From Rhodococcus oxybenzonivorans (GTDB taxonomy: Bacteria > Actinomycetota > Actinomycetes > Mycobacteriales > Mycobacteriaceae): 64,000 nt of DNA. The DNA lies in NCBI RefSeq assembly GCF_003130705.1, contig NZ_CP021354.1, positions 930,001-994,000 on the forward strand. Direction: 5' to 3'. Below the pieces are notes generated by a model. The model was not told where the DNA came from. It saw nothing but the letters and a program-made list of their open reading frames with translations, and did no database searches. Below, in pieces: positions 1 through 12,838 of the stretch; position 1 is the stretch's first letter, and the number at the start of each line of letters is the position of its first letter. Position numbers and translations under genes: made by a program.

Positions 1-1
1 C

Positions 2-478
2 AGCGACAAGATCAACACCGGCCTCGCAGCCGACGCCGGATACGTCGGAACGTTCGGCTCCGAGGCGGAGGAGAGTCTGCACGAACTGCGCCGAACGTTT
101 CGGTCCAAGGCACATGCCGCGGCGATGGAACGCTGTGTCGAGGCGCACCTGAAGACCACCGACATGGGTGTGAACGAGATTTACCGACTCGTTCTCAGCG
201 ACCTCGCCCCCGGAAAAGCGAAGGCCGCGTTGCTGCGACGCCGAATCGGCATCGGGTTGAGCATCTGCCCGGCCAGCCCAGTGTTCGTCGACGACGCCGG
301 CAAACGCATCTCCGCGGAGTCGGTGCCGATGCGGCTGCGGTTCGCCAAGTCGGTGCGCATTTCGATGGAAGGCAACGCCCACTTCTGCCGCGGCCTGCTC
401 GCCACCCGCTACGCCGACAGCGAATCCGTCGGCAGCACTCCGCGAATCACCGATCTCAGAACCAGGAGCCCGCGATGA
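2..478 (+). CDS. Unidentified protein, C-terminal part
   Basis: The reading frame is open from the left edge to a TGA at 476-478, so only the last 158 residues are visible and the true start lies outside the window. I do not recognise the family. The visible part is rich in Arg/Ala, starts with a helical Glu/Arg-rich stretch and has one CPASPVFVDD-like segment near its middle. The stop overlaps the ATG of the alcohol dehydrogenase (ATGA), so the two are probably translationally coupled. In actinobacterial propane monooxygenase operons the genes just before the alcohol dehydrogenase are often an amidohydrolase and a DUF59 protein. I could not match this tail to either, so no function is assigned. 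Confidence 0.7.
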   Translation, partial: SDKINTGLAADAGYVGTFGSEAEESLHELRRTFRSKAHAAAMERCVEAHLKTTDMGVNEIYRLVLSDLAPGKAKAALLRRRIGIGLSICPASPVFVDDAGKRISAESVPMRLRFAKSVRISMEGNAHFCRGLLATRYADSESVGSTPRITDLRTRSPR

Positions 479-1500
479 AGGCCGTGCAAGTGGTGGGATA
501 CCACACCAAGCTGCAGCTCACCGATATTCCCGAACCCACCATCGAGGGTCCCCTCGATGTCATCGTGCGAATCGGCGGCGCGGGTGTGTGCCGTACCGAC
601 CTGCATGTTCTCGAGGGGCAGTGGGAGGAGAAGTCCGGTGTCGCACTGCCGTACACAATTGGTCACGAGAACGCCGGTTGGGTCCACGCGGTGGGTGACG
701 CCGTCACCAACGTGGTGGTCGGCGACAAGGTGATCCTGCACCCGCTGATCACGTGCGGGTTGTGCCGGGCGTGCCGTTTCGGTGACGACGTCCACTGCCA
801 GAACAGCAAGTTCCCCGGCATCGACACCAACGGCGGATACGCCGAGTATTTGCGCACCACCGCCCGCAGTGTGGTCCGGATCGACGACTCGCTCGAACCC
901 GCCGACGTCGCCGCCCTCGCCGACGCGGGCCTGACGGCGTACCACGCCGTCGCCAAGGTCGCCAGGACCACTCGCCCCGGAGACGTGTGCGTGGTGATCG
1001 GGGCAGGCGGACTCGGCCACATCGGCATCCAGGTCCTGAAGGCGATCTCCGGGGTCACCGTGGTCGTGCTCGACCGTAACCCCGCGGCCGTCGACCTCGC
1101 CGTGAAGATCGGCGCCGACCACGGCATCGTCGCCGACGGCACCCACATCCAGCAGGTGCTCGACCTGACCGGCGGGCACGGCGCCGAAGCCGTCGTCGAC
1201 TTCGTCGGCGAAGGCGGCGCCACCGCCGAAGGGATCGCGATGCTGCGCCGCGCCGGGAACTACTACGTCGTCGGATACGGCGAGAACCTCGACGTCCCGA
1301 CCATCGACGTGATCTCCACCGAGATCAACTTCATCGGGAACCTCGTCGGCTCCTACAACGACCTGCAGGAGCTCATGACCCTCGCCGCCCAGGGCAAGGT
1401 CACATTGCACACCACCCGGTACCGGCTCGAGGACTTCCAGCAAGCCCTCGACGATCTCGATGCCGGTCGGGTCCGCGGCCGGGCGATCCTCGTCCCTTAA
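475..1500 (+). CDS. Zinc-dependent NAD(P) alcohol dehydrogenase (MDR family)
   Basis: A 341-residue medium-chain dehydrogenase/reductase. It shows the catalytic zinc region GGAGVCRTDLHVLEG and GHE near residues 35-65, the structural zinc cysteines CGLCRACRFGDDVHC near 92-106, and a Rossmann segment GAGGLGHIGIQVLKA near 175. The length is normal for the family. It overlaps the preceding gene by 4 bases and is followed 42 bases later by a GroEL-type chaperonin. The pair alcohol dehydrogenase-GroEL is typical of the end of actinobacterial propane (prm/mim) operons, where the enzyme would oxidise 2-propanol or a related secondary alcohol to a ketone. The substrate is inferred from this context only. 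Confidence 0.9.
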   Translation: MKAVQVVGYHTKLQLTDIPEPTIEGPLDVIVRIGGAGVCRTDLHVLEGQWEEKSGVALPYTIGHENAGWVHAVGDAVTNVVVGDKVILHPLITCGLCRACRFGDDVHCQNSKFPGIDTNGGYAEYLRTTARSVVRIDDSLEPADVAALADAGLTAYHAVAKVARTTRPGDVCVVIGAGGLGHIGIQVLKAISGVTVVVLDRNPAAVDLAVKIGADHGIVADGTHIQQVLDLTGGHGAEAVVDFVGEGGATAEGIAMLRRAGNYYVVGYGENLDVPTIDVISTEINFIGNLVGSYNDLQELMTLAAQGKVTLHTTRYRLEDFQQALDDLDAGRVRGRAILVP

Positions 1501-3192
<1,692 letters not shown>

Positions 3193-3197
3193 AAACC

Positions 3198-3239
3198 AGT
3201 GGGTCACTGCCTCGGGGTCCTGCGAGGCGGTGACCCACT
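3198..3239 (+). terminator. Strong hairpin after groEL
   Basis: A near-perfect stem of 17 pairs (AGTGGGTCAC-T-GCCTCG against CGAGGC-G-GTGACCCACT) with an 8-base loop starts just after the groEL stop. No T-run follows, so it could act as a terminator, an attenuator or an mRNA 3'-end stabiliser ahead of the next gene at 3263. Confidence 0.7.
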
Positions 3240-3262
3240 CGCCCGAAAGAAAGTGAAGCAGA

Positions 3263-3589
3263 GTGATTTTCATTGTGGTGAAGTTCAATGTCCTCGACGA
3301 ACACCAGAACGACTGGTTGCTCATCACCAAGGAGTTCACCGACGCGACCCGATCGGAACCGGGCAATCTCTGGTTCGAATGGCACCGCAGCGCCGACAAT
3401 CCCGCCGAGTTCGTGCTGATCGAGGCATTCGCCGACGGGCAGGCCGGTTCCGACCATGTCAATGCGGACCACTTCCGGAAGGGATTGGACGCGATGCGCC
3501 CGGCACTGAGCGAGACACCGCGCATCCTCCACACCGAGCTTCCCGGCGACGACTGGTCCCGTATGGGCGAGTTGGACATCGCTTCGTAA
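3263..3589 (+). CDS. Antibiotic biosynthesis monooxygenase (ABM) domain protein
   Basis: A 108-residue single-domain protein of the dimeric alpha-beta barrel ABM/quinol monooxygenase family. The usual pattern is visible: an N-terminal beta strand (IVVKFNV), an E-P-G-N-L-W-F-E-W turn-strand at residues 32-40, F-V-L-I-E-A-F in the middle, and a helix with H-V-N-A-D-H-F. The start is GTG at 3263, 71 bases after groEL and just beyond a hairpin. Family members oxidise quinols or degrade reactive intermediates without a bound cofactor. It may deal with oxidised by-products of the alcohol/ketone pathway, but that is inference. Confidence 0.8.
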   Translation: MIFIVVKFNVLDEHQNDWLLITKEFTDATRSEPGNLWFEWHRSADNPAEFVLIEAFADGQAGSDHVNADHFRKGLDAMRPALSETPRILHTELPGDDWSRMGELDIAS

Positions 3590-3597
3590 TGCGCCAC

Positions 3598-3633
3598 GCA
3601 CCACACCGGGCCAGGCAAACCCCGGTGTGGTGC
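3598..3633 (+). terminator. Hairpin between ABM gene and FAD oxidase
   Basis: A perfect 13-bp stem (GCACCACACCGGG with its complement) around a 10-base loop lies in the 82-base gap between 3589 and 3672. It has no T-run. It is the second strong hairpin in consecutive intergenic gaps of this operon, suggesting graded expression of the distal genes. Confidence 0.6.
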
Positions 3634-3671
3634 ACCCGTGACGGACACACAACAGTGCGGAAGGACAAGGC

Positions 3672-5042
3672 ATGACCGTGGTGACGACCGGCCCCGTAGC
3701 GGATCTGGTTGCGGGTCTCGGCGATGCTGTGGTGACCGACGGAGACACCATGATCGCCTACACCCGCGATCAGGCGCTGCTCTCGCCATCCGGTCAACCG
3801 ATGGCAGTGGTTCGCGCCCGGACGGTCGACGACGTCGTGACGACGCTGCAGACTGCCTACCGGTACAAGATTCCGGTTGTCACGAGAGGTGCGGGGACCG
3901 GTCTTGCCGGCGGTGCCAATGCGCTCGAGGGGTGCATTGTCTTGAGTACCGAGAAAATGAACCGGATTCTCGAAATCGACGAGCAGTCCCGTACCGCGAC
4001 GGTCGAACCCGGTGTCGTCAACGGCGACCTCGCTACTGCAGCAGCAGAGCGAGGACTCTGGTACGTGCCCGACCCAGGCAGTCGCGCCATCTCCACGATC
4101 GGTGGGAACCTCGCGACAAACGCCGGTGGGCCCTGTTGCGCCAAGTATGGGGTGACCGGTGATCACGTCGCCCGGATAAAAGCGGTGCTCGCCGACGGCC
4201 GGATCATCCATACTGGTGCAGCCACCCGCAAGAACGTCGCCGGCCTGAACCTCACGCAACTGCTGGTCGGGTCCGAGGGCACTCTTGCCGTCATCGTCGA
4301 GGCGACCATGCGGTTGCGCAGAAAACTGGCGCACGCGTCCACTGTGGTGGCGGCGTTCACCGACCCCGTCCAGGCCGTCAACGCGGTAATGGCGATTCAG
4401 AACGTGGCCGACCCGAGCCTGGTCGAACTCATGGACCACAACACGATCACCGCGGTCAACGACATGACCCAGATGGGCCTCGACGAGAGCGCCGGTGCGC
4501 TGCTACTCATCCAGTGCGACGGCGAGGCCGCGGAGGCGGAAACCGATCGCATCGCCGAAGCATGCCGCAGTTGTGCGGCGACCGAACTTTTCGTGACCAC
4601 CGACCCGGTCGAAAGCGACGGGCTCATGCAGGCTCGGCGTGTCGCGTTGACCGCCCTCGAACGCTGCGGCAGTACGCTGCTCGACGACCTGGCAGTGCCG
4701 GTGCCCCGGCTACCGCACATGCTCGACGCCATCAGCCGTATCGCGGACCGCCACCATCTTTTCGTCGGCACCTTCGGACACGCCGCGGACGGAAACCTCC
4801 ACCCCACGATCGTGTTCGACGCAGCCGACCGCGACGCATCCGACCGTGCCTACCGCGCCTTCGACGAGATGGTCACCCGGTGCTTGGCGCTGGGCGGATC
4901 GATCACGGGGGAGCACGGCGTCGGTGATCTCAAACGCAGCTACCTCGAAACGATGGTCGGCACGCACGAGCGAGGTTTGATGCGTCAGATCAAGGCCGTG
5001 TTCGATCCCGCTGGGATACTCAATCCGGGACGCGCGATATGA
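3672..5042 (+). CDS. FAD-binding oxidase, GlcD/D-lactate dehydrogenase type
   Basis: A 456-residue flavoprotein of the vanillyl-alcohol-oxidase superfamily. The FAD_binding_4 domain (residues 35-215) shows RGAGTGLAGGANA and PDPGSRAISTIGGN, and the C-terminal FAD-oxidase_C domain shows GHAADGNLHP and GGSITGEHGVGDLK. This layout fits glycolate oxidase GlcD or D-lactate dehydrogenase, which oxidise 2-hydroxy acids to 2-oxo acids. Near an alcohol dehydrogenase of a probable propane or ketone pathway, lactate is a plausible substrate, but neither iron-sulfur partner (GlcF) nor transporter is adjacent. The ATG follows an AAGGACAAGGC ribosome site. The stop overlaps the next gene (ATGA). Confidence 0.9.
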   Translation: MTVVTTGPVADLVAGLGDAVVTDGDTMIAYTRDQALLSPSGQPMAVVRARTVDDVVTTLQTAYRYKIPVVTRGAGTGLAGGANALEGCIVLSTEKMNRILEIDEQSRTATVEPGVVNGDLATAAAERGLWYVPDPGSRAISTIGGNLATNAGGPCCAKYGVTGDHVARIKAVLADGRIIHTGAATRKNVAGLNLTQLLVGSEGTLAVIVEATMRLRRKLAHASTVVAAFTDPVQAVNAVMAIQNVADPSLVELMDHNTITAVNDMTQMGLDESAGALLLIQCDGEAAEAETDRIAEACRSCAATELFVTTDPVESDGLMQARRVALTALERCGSTLLDDLAVPVPRLPHMLDAISRIADRHHLFVGTFGHAADGNLHPTIVFDAADRDASDRAYRAFDEMVTRCLALGGSITGEHGVGDLKRSYLETMVGTHERGLMRQIKAVFDPAGILNPGRAI

Positions 5043-5431
5043 CTGCCACCAAAGCACCCGGCATGGATCTGCACCCATCCCGATCGCGGATCGCGATACC
5101 CACGCAGTCGTCGCCCGATGCAGTGGACGCTTGCGCAAATATCGATCCAGTTGTCCTCCCGGCGGCCGGATCCGACGAGAACGACGACTTCGTACTAAAC
5201 TTCGCGGCCCGATGGGTGCATTTCGGCTGCGGCAGCGCCGAAGACATCTTCATCGCCTTCGGGTGGAACGAGGCTCGGTACTTCGAACGCCTGCGCTATC
5301 TGGCCACACGCCGATTCATTGCCATCGATGACTTCCTCCGTCAACGACTTCTCGCCGTGTGCGCCGAACGGCTACCTCCTTTGAGCACACCGGTGACCAT
5401 CCCCGACGAAAGGCCACGACGATGCCTGTGA
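5039..5431 (+). CDS. Small hypothetical protein with a helix-turn-helix-like segment
   Basis: A 130-residue protein, translationally coupled to the FAD oxidase by an ATGA overlap. The N-terminal 55 residues look disordered. The middle (residues 60-105: FAARWVHFGCGSAEDIF and YFERLRYLAT) resembles short actinobacterial DUF3263-like helical proteins, where a gap between two helices resembles a helix-turn-helix. No enzymatic motif is seen. A regulatory role for the operon is possible but unproved. Confidence 0.6.
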   Translation: MTATKAPGMDLHPSRSRIAIPTQSSPDAVDACANIDPVVLPAAGSDENDDFVLNFAARWVHFGCGSAEDIFIAFGWNEARYFERLRYLATRRFIAIDDFLRQRLLAVCAERLPPLSTPVTIPDERPRRCL

Positions 5432-5580
5432 ACCCCGTCCCGCGACCACAATGCCGTCCCGCCCCCGAACCGCAGCCGCTCCCGGTGTCGAGCACGCTCA
5501 CCATGACCGACCTGCTGTGCGCACTGGAAGCACTCACCGGGGTTCGCCGGCGGCCCGTCGCCCAGGACACACAGCCGTGA
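5422..5580 (+). CDS. Very small proline-rich hypothetical protein
   Basis: A 52-residue open frame starting at ATG 5422 after a GAAAGG ribosome site. It overlaps the end of the previous gene by 10 bases. The product is proline-rich for its first half and then has one predicted helix (TMTDLLCALEALTG). The overlap and ribosome site support translation. The family is unknown, and chance retention of a short frame in high-GC DNA cannot be excluded. Confidence 0.4.
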   Translation: MPVNPVPRPQCRPAPEPQPLPVSSTLTMTDLLCALEALTGVRRRPVAQDTQP

Positions 5581-5860
5581 GGTAACAGCTCCCAGCCCCG
5601 GTAGGAAGCGTCCTGAATCTGCCGGAATCGCATTACCCGGTCTGAACCAACTCAGGCTGCAGATCGCAGTTTCCCAAGGCGTGGTCGTGGTGAGCGCCCA
5701 CCGGGCATGCCCTACCGCAATTGGCCACCCGGTGCCCCACGTACCACGCGTGCGACAGCCGGTGGCTCGTCTACCCCGGGGTGACACCCGAAACTCGTCG
5801 TAACACCGTGCGTGCGTCGAGGACGTCGGCCCACCTGGGGATCTACGCGCACAGGCCTGT

Positions 5861-5892
5861 GTCTCATACTGAGACCCGTATCACATTGAGAC
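5861..5892 (+). promoter_or_regulatory. Inverted repeat upstream of the GAF/Fis regulator
   Basis: In the 362-base region 5581-5942 before the regulator start there is a perfect palindrome GTCTCATACTGAGAC (5861-5875) and another TGAGAC half-site at 5887-5892. Inverted repeats of this kind are bound by AcoR/MimR-type activators, so this is a candidate autoregulatory or activation site. The rest of 5581-5860 holds nothing I can support. Confidence 0.5.
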
Positions 5893-5942
5893 GCCGTACG
5901 CTCATGCATGTAACCGGCGGAAGAACGGGGCGTGTAGGAATC

Positions 5943-7691
5943 ATGACCGCTAAGGATCTACGGGTAGCACGTGAGCGTTTTCTCTCCGAGCATCATCTCG
6001 ACAGCTCCATTCGGCAGGACATCTACTCCTCCTGGCAGCGGTCGAAGTCACTGAAAGTCGTACCTGATCAGCTCGATCTCCCGTATGTCCGGGAGCCGAA
6101 CCTGGACTGTCCCCTCGTCACGGCAGCCGGACCGGTCTTGAAACAGCTCGCGGACGGGCTGGTGGACGAGCCGGTCAGTGTGATTCTGACATCCGCCGAC
6201 GGAGTGATCTTGACAAGGATCGCCGCCAGCCAGCGGCTCAATCGCACGCTCGACGCTGTCAGCCTGGCCCCAGGTTTCAGCTACTCGGAAGAATTCGCAG
6301 GTACCAACGGTATCGGCACTGCCCTCGAGACCCGGCAACCAACCCTGGTCACCGGCGCCGAACACTACGTCGAAAGTCTCGGGCAACTTGCCTGTGCCGG
6401 TGTCCCGATCACCCACCCGATTTCCGGAGCTCTCGTCGGCGCGCTCGACCTGACCGGCTGGGTCGAGGACGGGGGACCACTGCTGGCCACCCTGGCCAAA
6501 TCCGCAACCGCCCAGATCGAAGGGCGGCTCCTTGCACAGGCCAGTGCCGAGCAGACAGCGCTCCTGAACGCCTACCTGAAGGCAGGTCGGCGGGCACCAC
6601 AAGCAGGGGTTCTCGCTCTGGGTGACGATCTGGTGCTCCTCAACCGTCGCCTGCGCCTGGCACTGGATGCCCAAGACCAAGCTGCGCTGCTCGAGCACGC
6701 TGTCGACCTGACAGGAATGCCTGCCACACATCGACATATCGTCGCCCTACCCAGCGGACTGTCGGCGCGTCTGTCGTCCACCGAGGATTTCGGATTCGGA
6801 TCGCGACGGCAGATGGCTTTGTTCTACGTACACCTCCTTGACACCGCCAACTCCGCGATCCCAGCAACAGAGAAACATGATTCCCTGCCCGGTATCACCG
6901 GCAGCAGCGCTTCTTGGCGCCGTAGTTGCCAGCAGATCGCCCGCTGCGCTCGCGAACAACAGTGGGTCACGGTTTCCGGAGAGCCGGGAAGCGGTCGCAC
7001 TGCAGCACTCAAAGCGGCTGCTATGGCCCATATTCCGGTTCGAACGCGAATTTTCTGTGGGCCGGAGCTGTCGGGGGACAGTGGCGTCATGCAGGCGCTT
7101 CGGCAAGAACTCGAACAGGACCGCTTCAGCATCATCCTTCGCGACATCGATCTGCTCGACGAGGAGCATCAGAGGTCTGTCGCCGACCTCATTTCCGGAC
7201 GTGAGCATGCCGGCTGGACCGGTGTAACCATCGGCGCTGCAGCGCACAACACCGATCTCGACACGCTTATCCTGCCCTATTTCAGCCACACCGTGCCTGT
7301 GCCCGCGTTGCGCCACCGCATCGAGGATCTCCACGACCTGGTACCGCTCCTACTCCGTCAGCTGGGCCACGGGGCAGAGCTATCGCTCGACCCTGCGGCA
7401 ATGCGTCAACTGTGTAAATACAGCTGGCCCGGAAACGTGAGCGAGCTCCGGCAGGTCCTCCAGGAGGTGGTGCAGCGGCAACGCTCCGGCATCGCCGGAG
7501 TTGATCAGTTGCCACCGGTATGCCGGGCGCTGAGCCGACACACGCTTACACAGATCGAGGCCCTGGAGCGAGACGCCATCGTCCGCAGCCTCGAAGAAAA
7601 CCACGGAAACAAGAAGGCGGCGGCAACCGCGCTCGGCATCTCACGCGCGACGATCTACCGGAAAATCAAGGAGTTCGGAATCGGCTTGTAA
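5943..7691 (+). CDS. GAF-domain, Fis-type transcriptional activator (AcoR/MimR-like)
   Basis: A 582-residue regulator, counted from ATG 5943, which has a TAGGAA ribosome site; the frame stays open further upstream without one. A GAF sensor domain (about residues 70-190, with EEFAGTNGIGTAL) is followed by a AAA+-like domain and a C-terminal Fis helix-turn-helix (ALGISRATIYRKIKEFGI). The AAA+ part keeps a Walker A-like GEPGSGRT and a Walker B-like ILRDIDLLDEE. It has no GAFTGA loop, as expected in Actinobacteria, which lack sigma-54. Relatives control acetoin and propane monooxygenase operons. It lies just downstream of the alcohol dehydrogenase-GroEL operon, in the same direction, and probably regulates it. 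Confidence 0.88.
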   Translation: MTAKDLRVARERFLSEHHLDSSIRQDIYSSWQRSKSLKVVPDQLDLPYVREPNLDCPLVTAAGPVLKQLADGLVDEPVSVILTSADGVILTRIAASQRLNRTLDAVSLAPGFSYSEEFAGTNGIGTALETRQPTLVTGAEHYVESLGQLACAGVPITHPISGALVGALDLTGWVEDGGPLLATLAKSATAQIEGRLLAQASAEQTALLNAYLKAGRRAPQAGVLALGDDLVLLNRRLRLALDAQDQAALLEHAVDLTGMPATHRHIVALPSGLSARLSSTEDFGFGSRRQMALFYVHLLDTANSAIPATEKHDSLPGITGSSASWRRSCQQIARCAREQQWVTVSGEPGSGRTAALKAAAMAHIPVRTRIFCGPELSGDSGVMQALRQELEQDRFSIILRDIDLLDEEHQRSVADLISGREHAGWTGVTIGAAAHNTDLDTLILPYFSHTVPVPALRHRIEDLHDLVPLLLRQLGHGAELSLDPAAMRQLCKYSWPGNVSELRQVLQEVVQRQRSGIAGVDQLPPVCRALSRHTLTQIEALERDAIVRSLEENHGNKKAAATALGISRATIYRKIKEFGIGL

Positions 7692-8022
7692 GTCGTCTCC
7701 CAAGCATGGACTGCCGCCCCGCGGTCACGCGGAGCTACTCAGCTATCGCTGATCGCGGACACCCCGCGCGTCGTGGCTTCCTGCCTCGGGTCCGGATTGC
7801 TCAGTGCCCGAACCCGGTACGGACCGGGAAGCCGCGCGAATCGCGGCCGATCGGGTGCTGATGGTCCTCTGTGGTCGTCTCCAGTTCACCGAGTGACCAC
7901 CCTTTCCGTGTCCGGAAATGAGACGGCCATCACACCAGTTCCGCCGGACGATGGGGGATACCGAGATAGTGCACTCGGTACGAAACCCGAAGTCTAGCGC
8001 GGCAACCGAGAAGGCGATTCTG
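7692..8022 (+). other. Intergenic stretch with no recognised feature
   Basis: These 331 bases after the regulator contain no gene-like frame with a ribosome site, no convincing terminator and no repeat that I can support. Confidence 0.5.
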
Positions 8023-8268
8023 ATGACGACAAACCCGCATACTCTGCACACAACGACTGGGCGAGAGCACTCCGGTAGTGGTCGGGTCTGGCTGGTGGCA
8101 CCACTGTGCACGACGGCCGCCCCCACCGACCGCCCTCCCGTGCGTGATGACCTGATGCGGACCTGGCTGCCGGACGGCGACGCTACCTACCGCAGCCCCG
8201 ACGGTCGCCGCAAGACCACCTGGGCACAACTGCATGCACAGTTCGATCTGGTGGAGGTGACGTCATGA
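8023..8268 (+). CDS. Small hypothetical protein
   Basis: An 81-residue protein starting at ATG 8023 with a GAGAAGG upstream. The frame stays open further upstream, but without a better ribosome site. The C-terminal half (TWLPDGDATYRSPDGRRKTT) is the more protein-like part. It ends in an ATGA overlap with the next gene, so the two are probably one unit. The family is not recognised. Confidence 0.55.
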   Translation: MTTNPHTLHTTTGREHSGSGRVWLVAPLCTTAAPTDRPPVRDDLMRTWLPDGDATYRSPDGRRKTTWAQLHAQFDLVEVTS

Positions 8269-8642
8269 CGACCCTGACCAAAATCGGATGGACATCTGAA
8301 TCACGCTACCCACGAGGTGTATTCGGCGAGTGTCTCGCGAGCGAGGACGCTGCCGAGGATGATCTGCGCTTGGCTCCCGACGACCGGGTCACGTGCCCGC
8401 TACACCATCGGTGGATCTACCGCTGCGTCGCGTCGCCGGCCCATATCAATGCAGTGACGCGACACCGATGGTGCCGTAGTTGCGCCGTCCCCCTGCCCGT
8501 GGTCATCGACGAGATCGCGGGAACCGTCACCATCGTCTGCACTCGGTGTGGTGACGGGGGCAGTCCGGCCACCACCCGCCTGATCGCCGCATGCCGCGCC
8601 AGTCTCGCCACCTCGAAACAGCGAGCACGGCAGCCGGCGTGA
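8265..8642 (+). CDS. Cys/His-rich hypothetical protein (zinc-ribbon-like)
   Basis: A 125-residue protein. Cysteines occur in the pattern CPLHHRW...C, then CRSC (near residues 67-70) and CTRCGDG (near 92-98), which suggests a structural zinc ribbon. It is coupled to the preceding small gene by ATGA. No catalytic motif is visible. Short proteins of this type are common in Rhodococcus and uncharacterised. Confidence 0.6.
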   Translation: MTTLTKIGWTSESRYPRGVFGECLASEDAAEDDLRLAPDDRVTCPLHHRWIYRCVASPAHINAVTRHRWCRSCAVPLPVVIDEIAGTVTIVCTRCGDGGSPATTRLIAACRASLATSKQRARQPA

Positions 8643-8671
8643 ACCCGGCTGTGCAATGCGCTACCGGGTTC
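8641..8671 (+). terminator. Weak hairpin before furA
   Basis: An 8-bp stem (GAACCCGG/CCGGGTTC) with a 15-base loop overlaps the stop of the Cys-rich gene and is followed by GATTAAT. It may end that transcript before the furA promoter. Confidence 0.4.
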
Positions 8672-8773
8672 GATTAATGCCCGTCGGATTCGGACCAGTC
8701 CGCGAGTTTCCGCAGCGTCTCAATATGACTCATTATCTTGATCAGTTACAGAAAGTCGGGGCATAGTCTGCCC

Positions 8774-11507
<2,734 letters not shown>

Positions 11508-11560
11508 CCCCGTGACACCGGGTGTGGCACCGTCGAACTTCGTCGACTGACGTTTTCCGG

Positions 11561-12838
11561 TCAGAGCACAGATTCGAGCCAGGCGGCTGTCTGGAAGAGT
11601 CGTTGCTCGGCACCGGGACGCCCGATCAACTGCAATCCGAGGGGAAGGCCCGCACTGTCACGACTGCCAGGGATCGTGACCACCGGTAGACCCATCGCCT
11701 GCCACGGTCGGCTCATGATGGGCGTCCCTGTCGCGTCGTGGCCGTGCGGCGCGGCGCCGAGAGCCGCGGGCCCGAGGATTGCTTCGTCCTCGCCCAACGC
11801 CGAGAGCAGCAGCTGTCGGGTCTCGCGGATTTCGGCGAGGGCGGCACGGTAATCCGTCTCTGTGGTTGCGGCCCCCGCGGTGAACAGTTCGGCGAGGGGT
11901 GTGCTGATTCTGTCGGTCTGCGCGGCCTCGGCGGCGCGTTCGCGGGCGGCTTCGTGCGCCATCACCGTGTGGTGGTGTTCCGCCAGTGCCACGATCGTTG
12001 CGGCGGAGTCCAACTCACGGCACCCGATCCCCGCCGACGCGGCGGAATCAGCGGTCGTCCTGAGCGCCGCCGTCATCTCTCGGGACACCTCGCCGAGCTC
12101 GAACCCGCTCCACAGCCGCAGCCGGTGTGGAGCGGAAGGTTCGAGAGCGGGCGCTCGCGTGCCGTCGCGCAGTGCTGTCCACGCGAAGTGGAGATCGGGC
12201 ACGGTTCGTGCCAGCAGCCCCACCGTGTCGAGACTGGGACTCAGCCCGGTGATGCCCGCGGTCGGAAATTCGCCGTGAGCGGTGACGAAACCTGCGACTC
12301 CGCAGAACGACGCCGGCCTCGTCAGTGACCCCGCGGTCTGTGTACCGAATGCGAGCGGCACCATGCCTGCGGCCACCGCTGCCGCCGAGCCGCTCGACGA
12401 CCCGCCGGGGGTGTGACCCAGGGCGCGGGGGTTGCGGGTCGGGCCGGGCTTGAAGTACCCGAACTCGGTGGTCACCGTCTTACCGAACGGGAGTGCGCCG
12501 AGGGCACGCGCACGCGCCACACAGCCGGCGTCCGTCGTCGCGGAATCCGCACCCCGCAGCTCACTGCCGCAGCGCGTCGGCATACCCGCGACGTCGATGA
12601 GATCCTTGACTCCGACGGGCAGGCCCCAGAGCGCGCCGTCCGGGCCGCTGTCCTGGATTCGGTCGGCCGCGGACCGCACCGCATCGGCATCGAGGTGGGC
12701 CCAGGCGTGAACTTCCGGCTCGAGGTCCGCAATTCGTGCGAGGGCCGCCTCCGCCACATCGATGGGCGTCGTCGCGCCCGTCGCCAGCTGCTCGGCCAGC
12801 TCCCGGAGTGGGCTCGATGACCGTAGTTCCGTCTTCAT
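11561..12838 (-). CDS. iacH: Amidase-signature hydrolase of the iac cluster (IacH)
   Basis: A 425-residue amidase. The Ser-cisSer-Lys triad is visible: VGVKDLIDV (Lys), GHTPGGSSSGSAAAVAAG (cis-Ser) and TQTAGSLTRP (nucleophile Ser). It resembles AtzF/allophanate-hydrolase-like amidases, the family to which IacH of the indole-3-acetate cluster belongs. The frame remains open upstream, but ATG 12838 overlaps the symporter stop (ATGA) and is the natural start. It is last in the operon flavin reductase-DUF485-symporter-amidase. In iac clusters its step is not settled; hydrolysis of an amide or a conjugated indoleacetate is possible. Confidence 0.8.
   Translation of the reverse strand: MKTELRSSSPLRELAEQLATGATTPIDVAEAALARIADLEPEVHAWAHLDADAVRSAADRIQDSGPDGALWGLPVGVKDLIDVAGMPTRCGSELRGADSATTDAGCVARARALGALPFGKTVTTEFGYFKPGPTRNPRALGHTPGGSSSGSAAAVAAGMVPLAFGTQTAGSLTRPASFCGVAGFVTAHGEFPTAGITGLSPSLDTVGLLARTVPDLHFAWTALRDGTRAPALEPSAPHRLRLWSGFELGEVSREMTAALRTTADSAASAGIGCRELDSAATIVALAEHHHTVMAHEAARERAAEAAQTDRISTPLAELFTAGAATTETDYRAALAEIRETRQLLLSALGEDEAILGPAALGAAPHGHDATGTPIMSRPWQAMGLPVVTIPGSRDSAGLPLGLQLIGRPGAEQRLFQTAAWLESVL

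Noticed and set aside
2..478. DUF59 or amidohydrolase of a propane monooxygenase operon
   Set aside because: Expected from gene order, but the visible residues match neither family to my eye.
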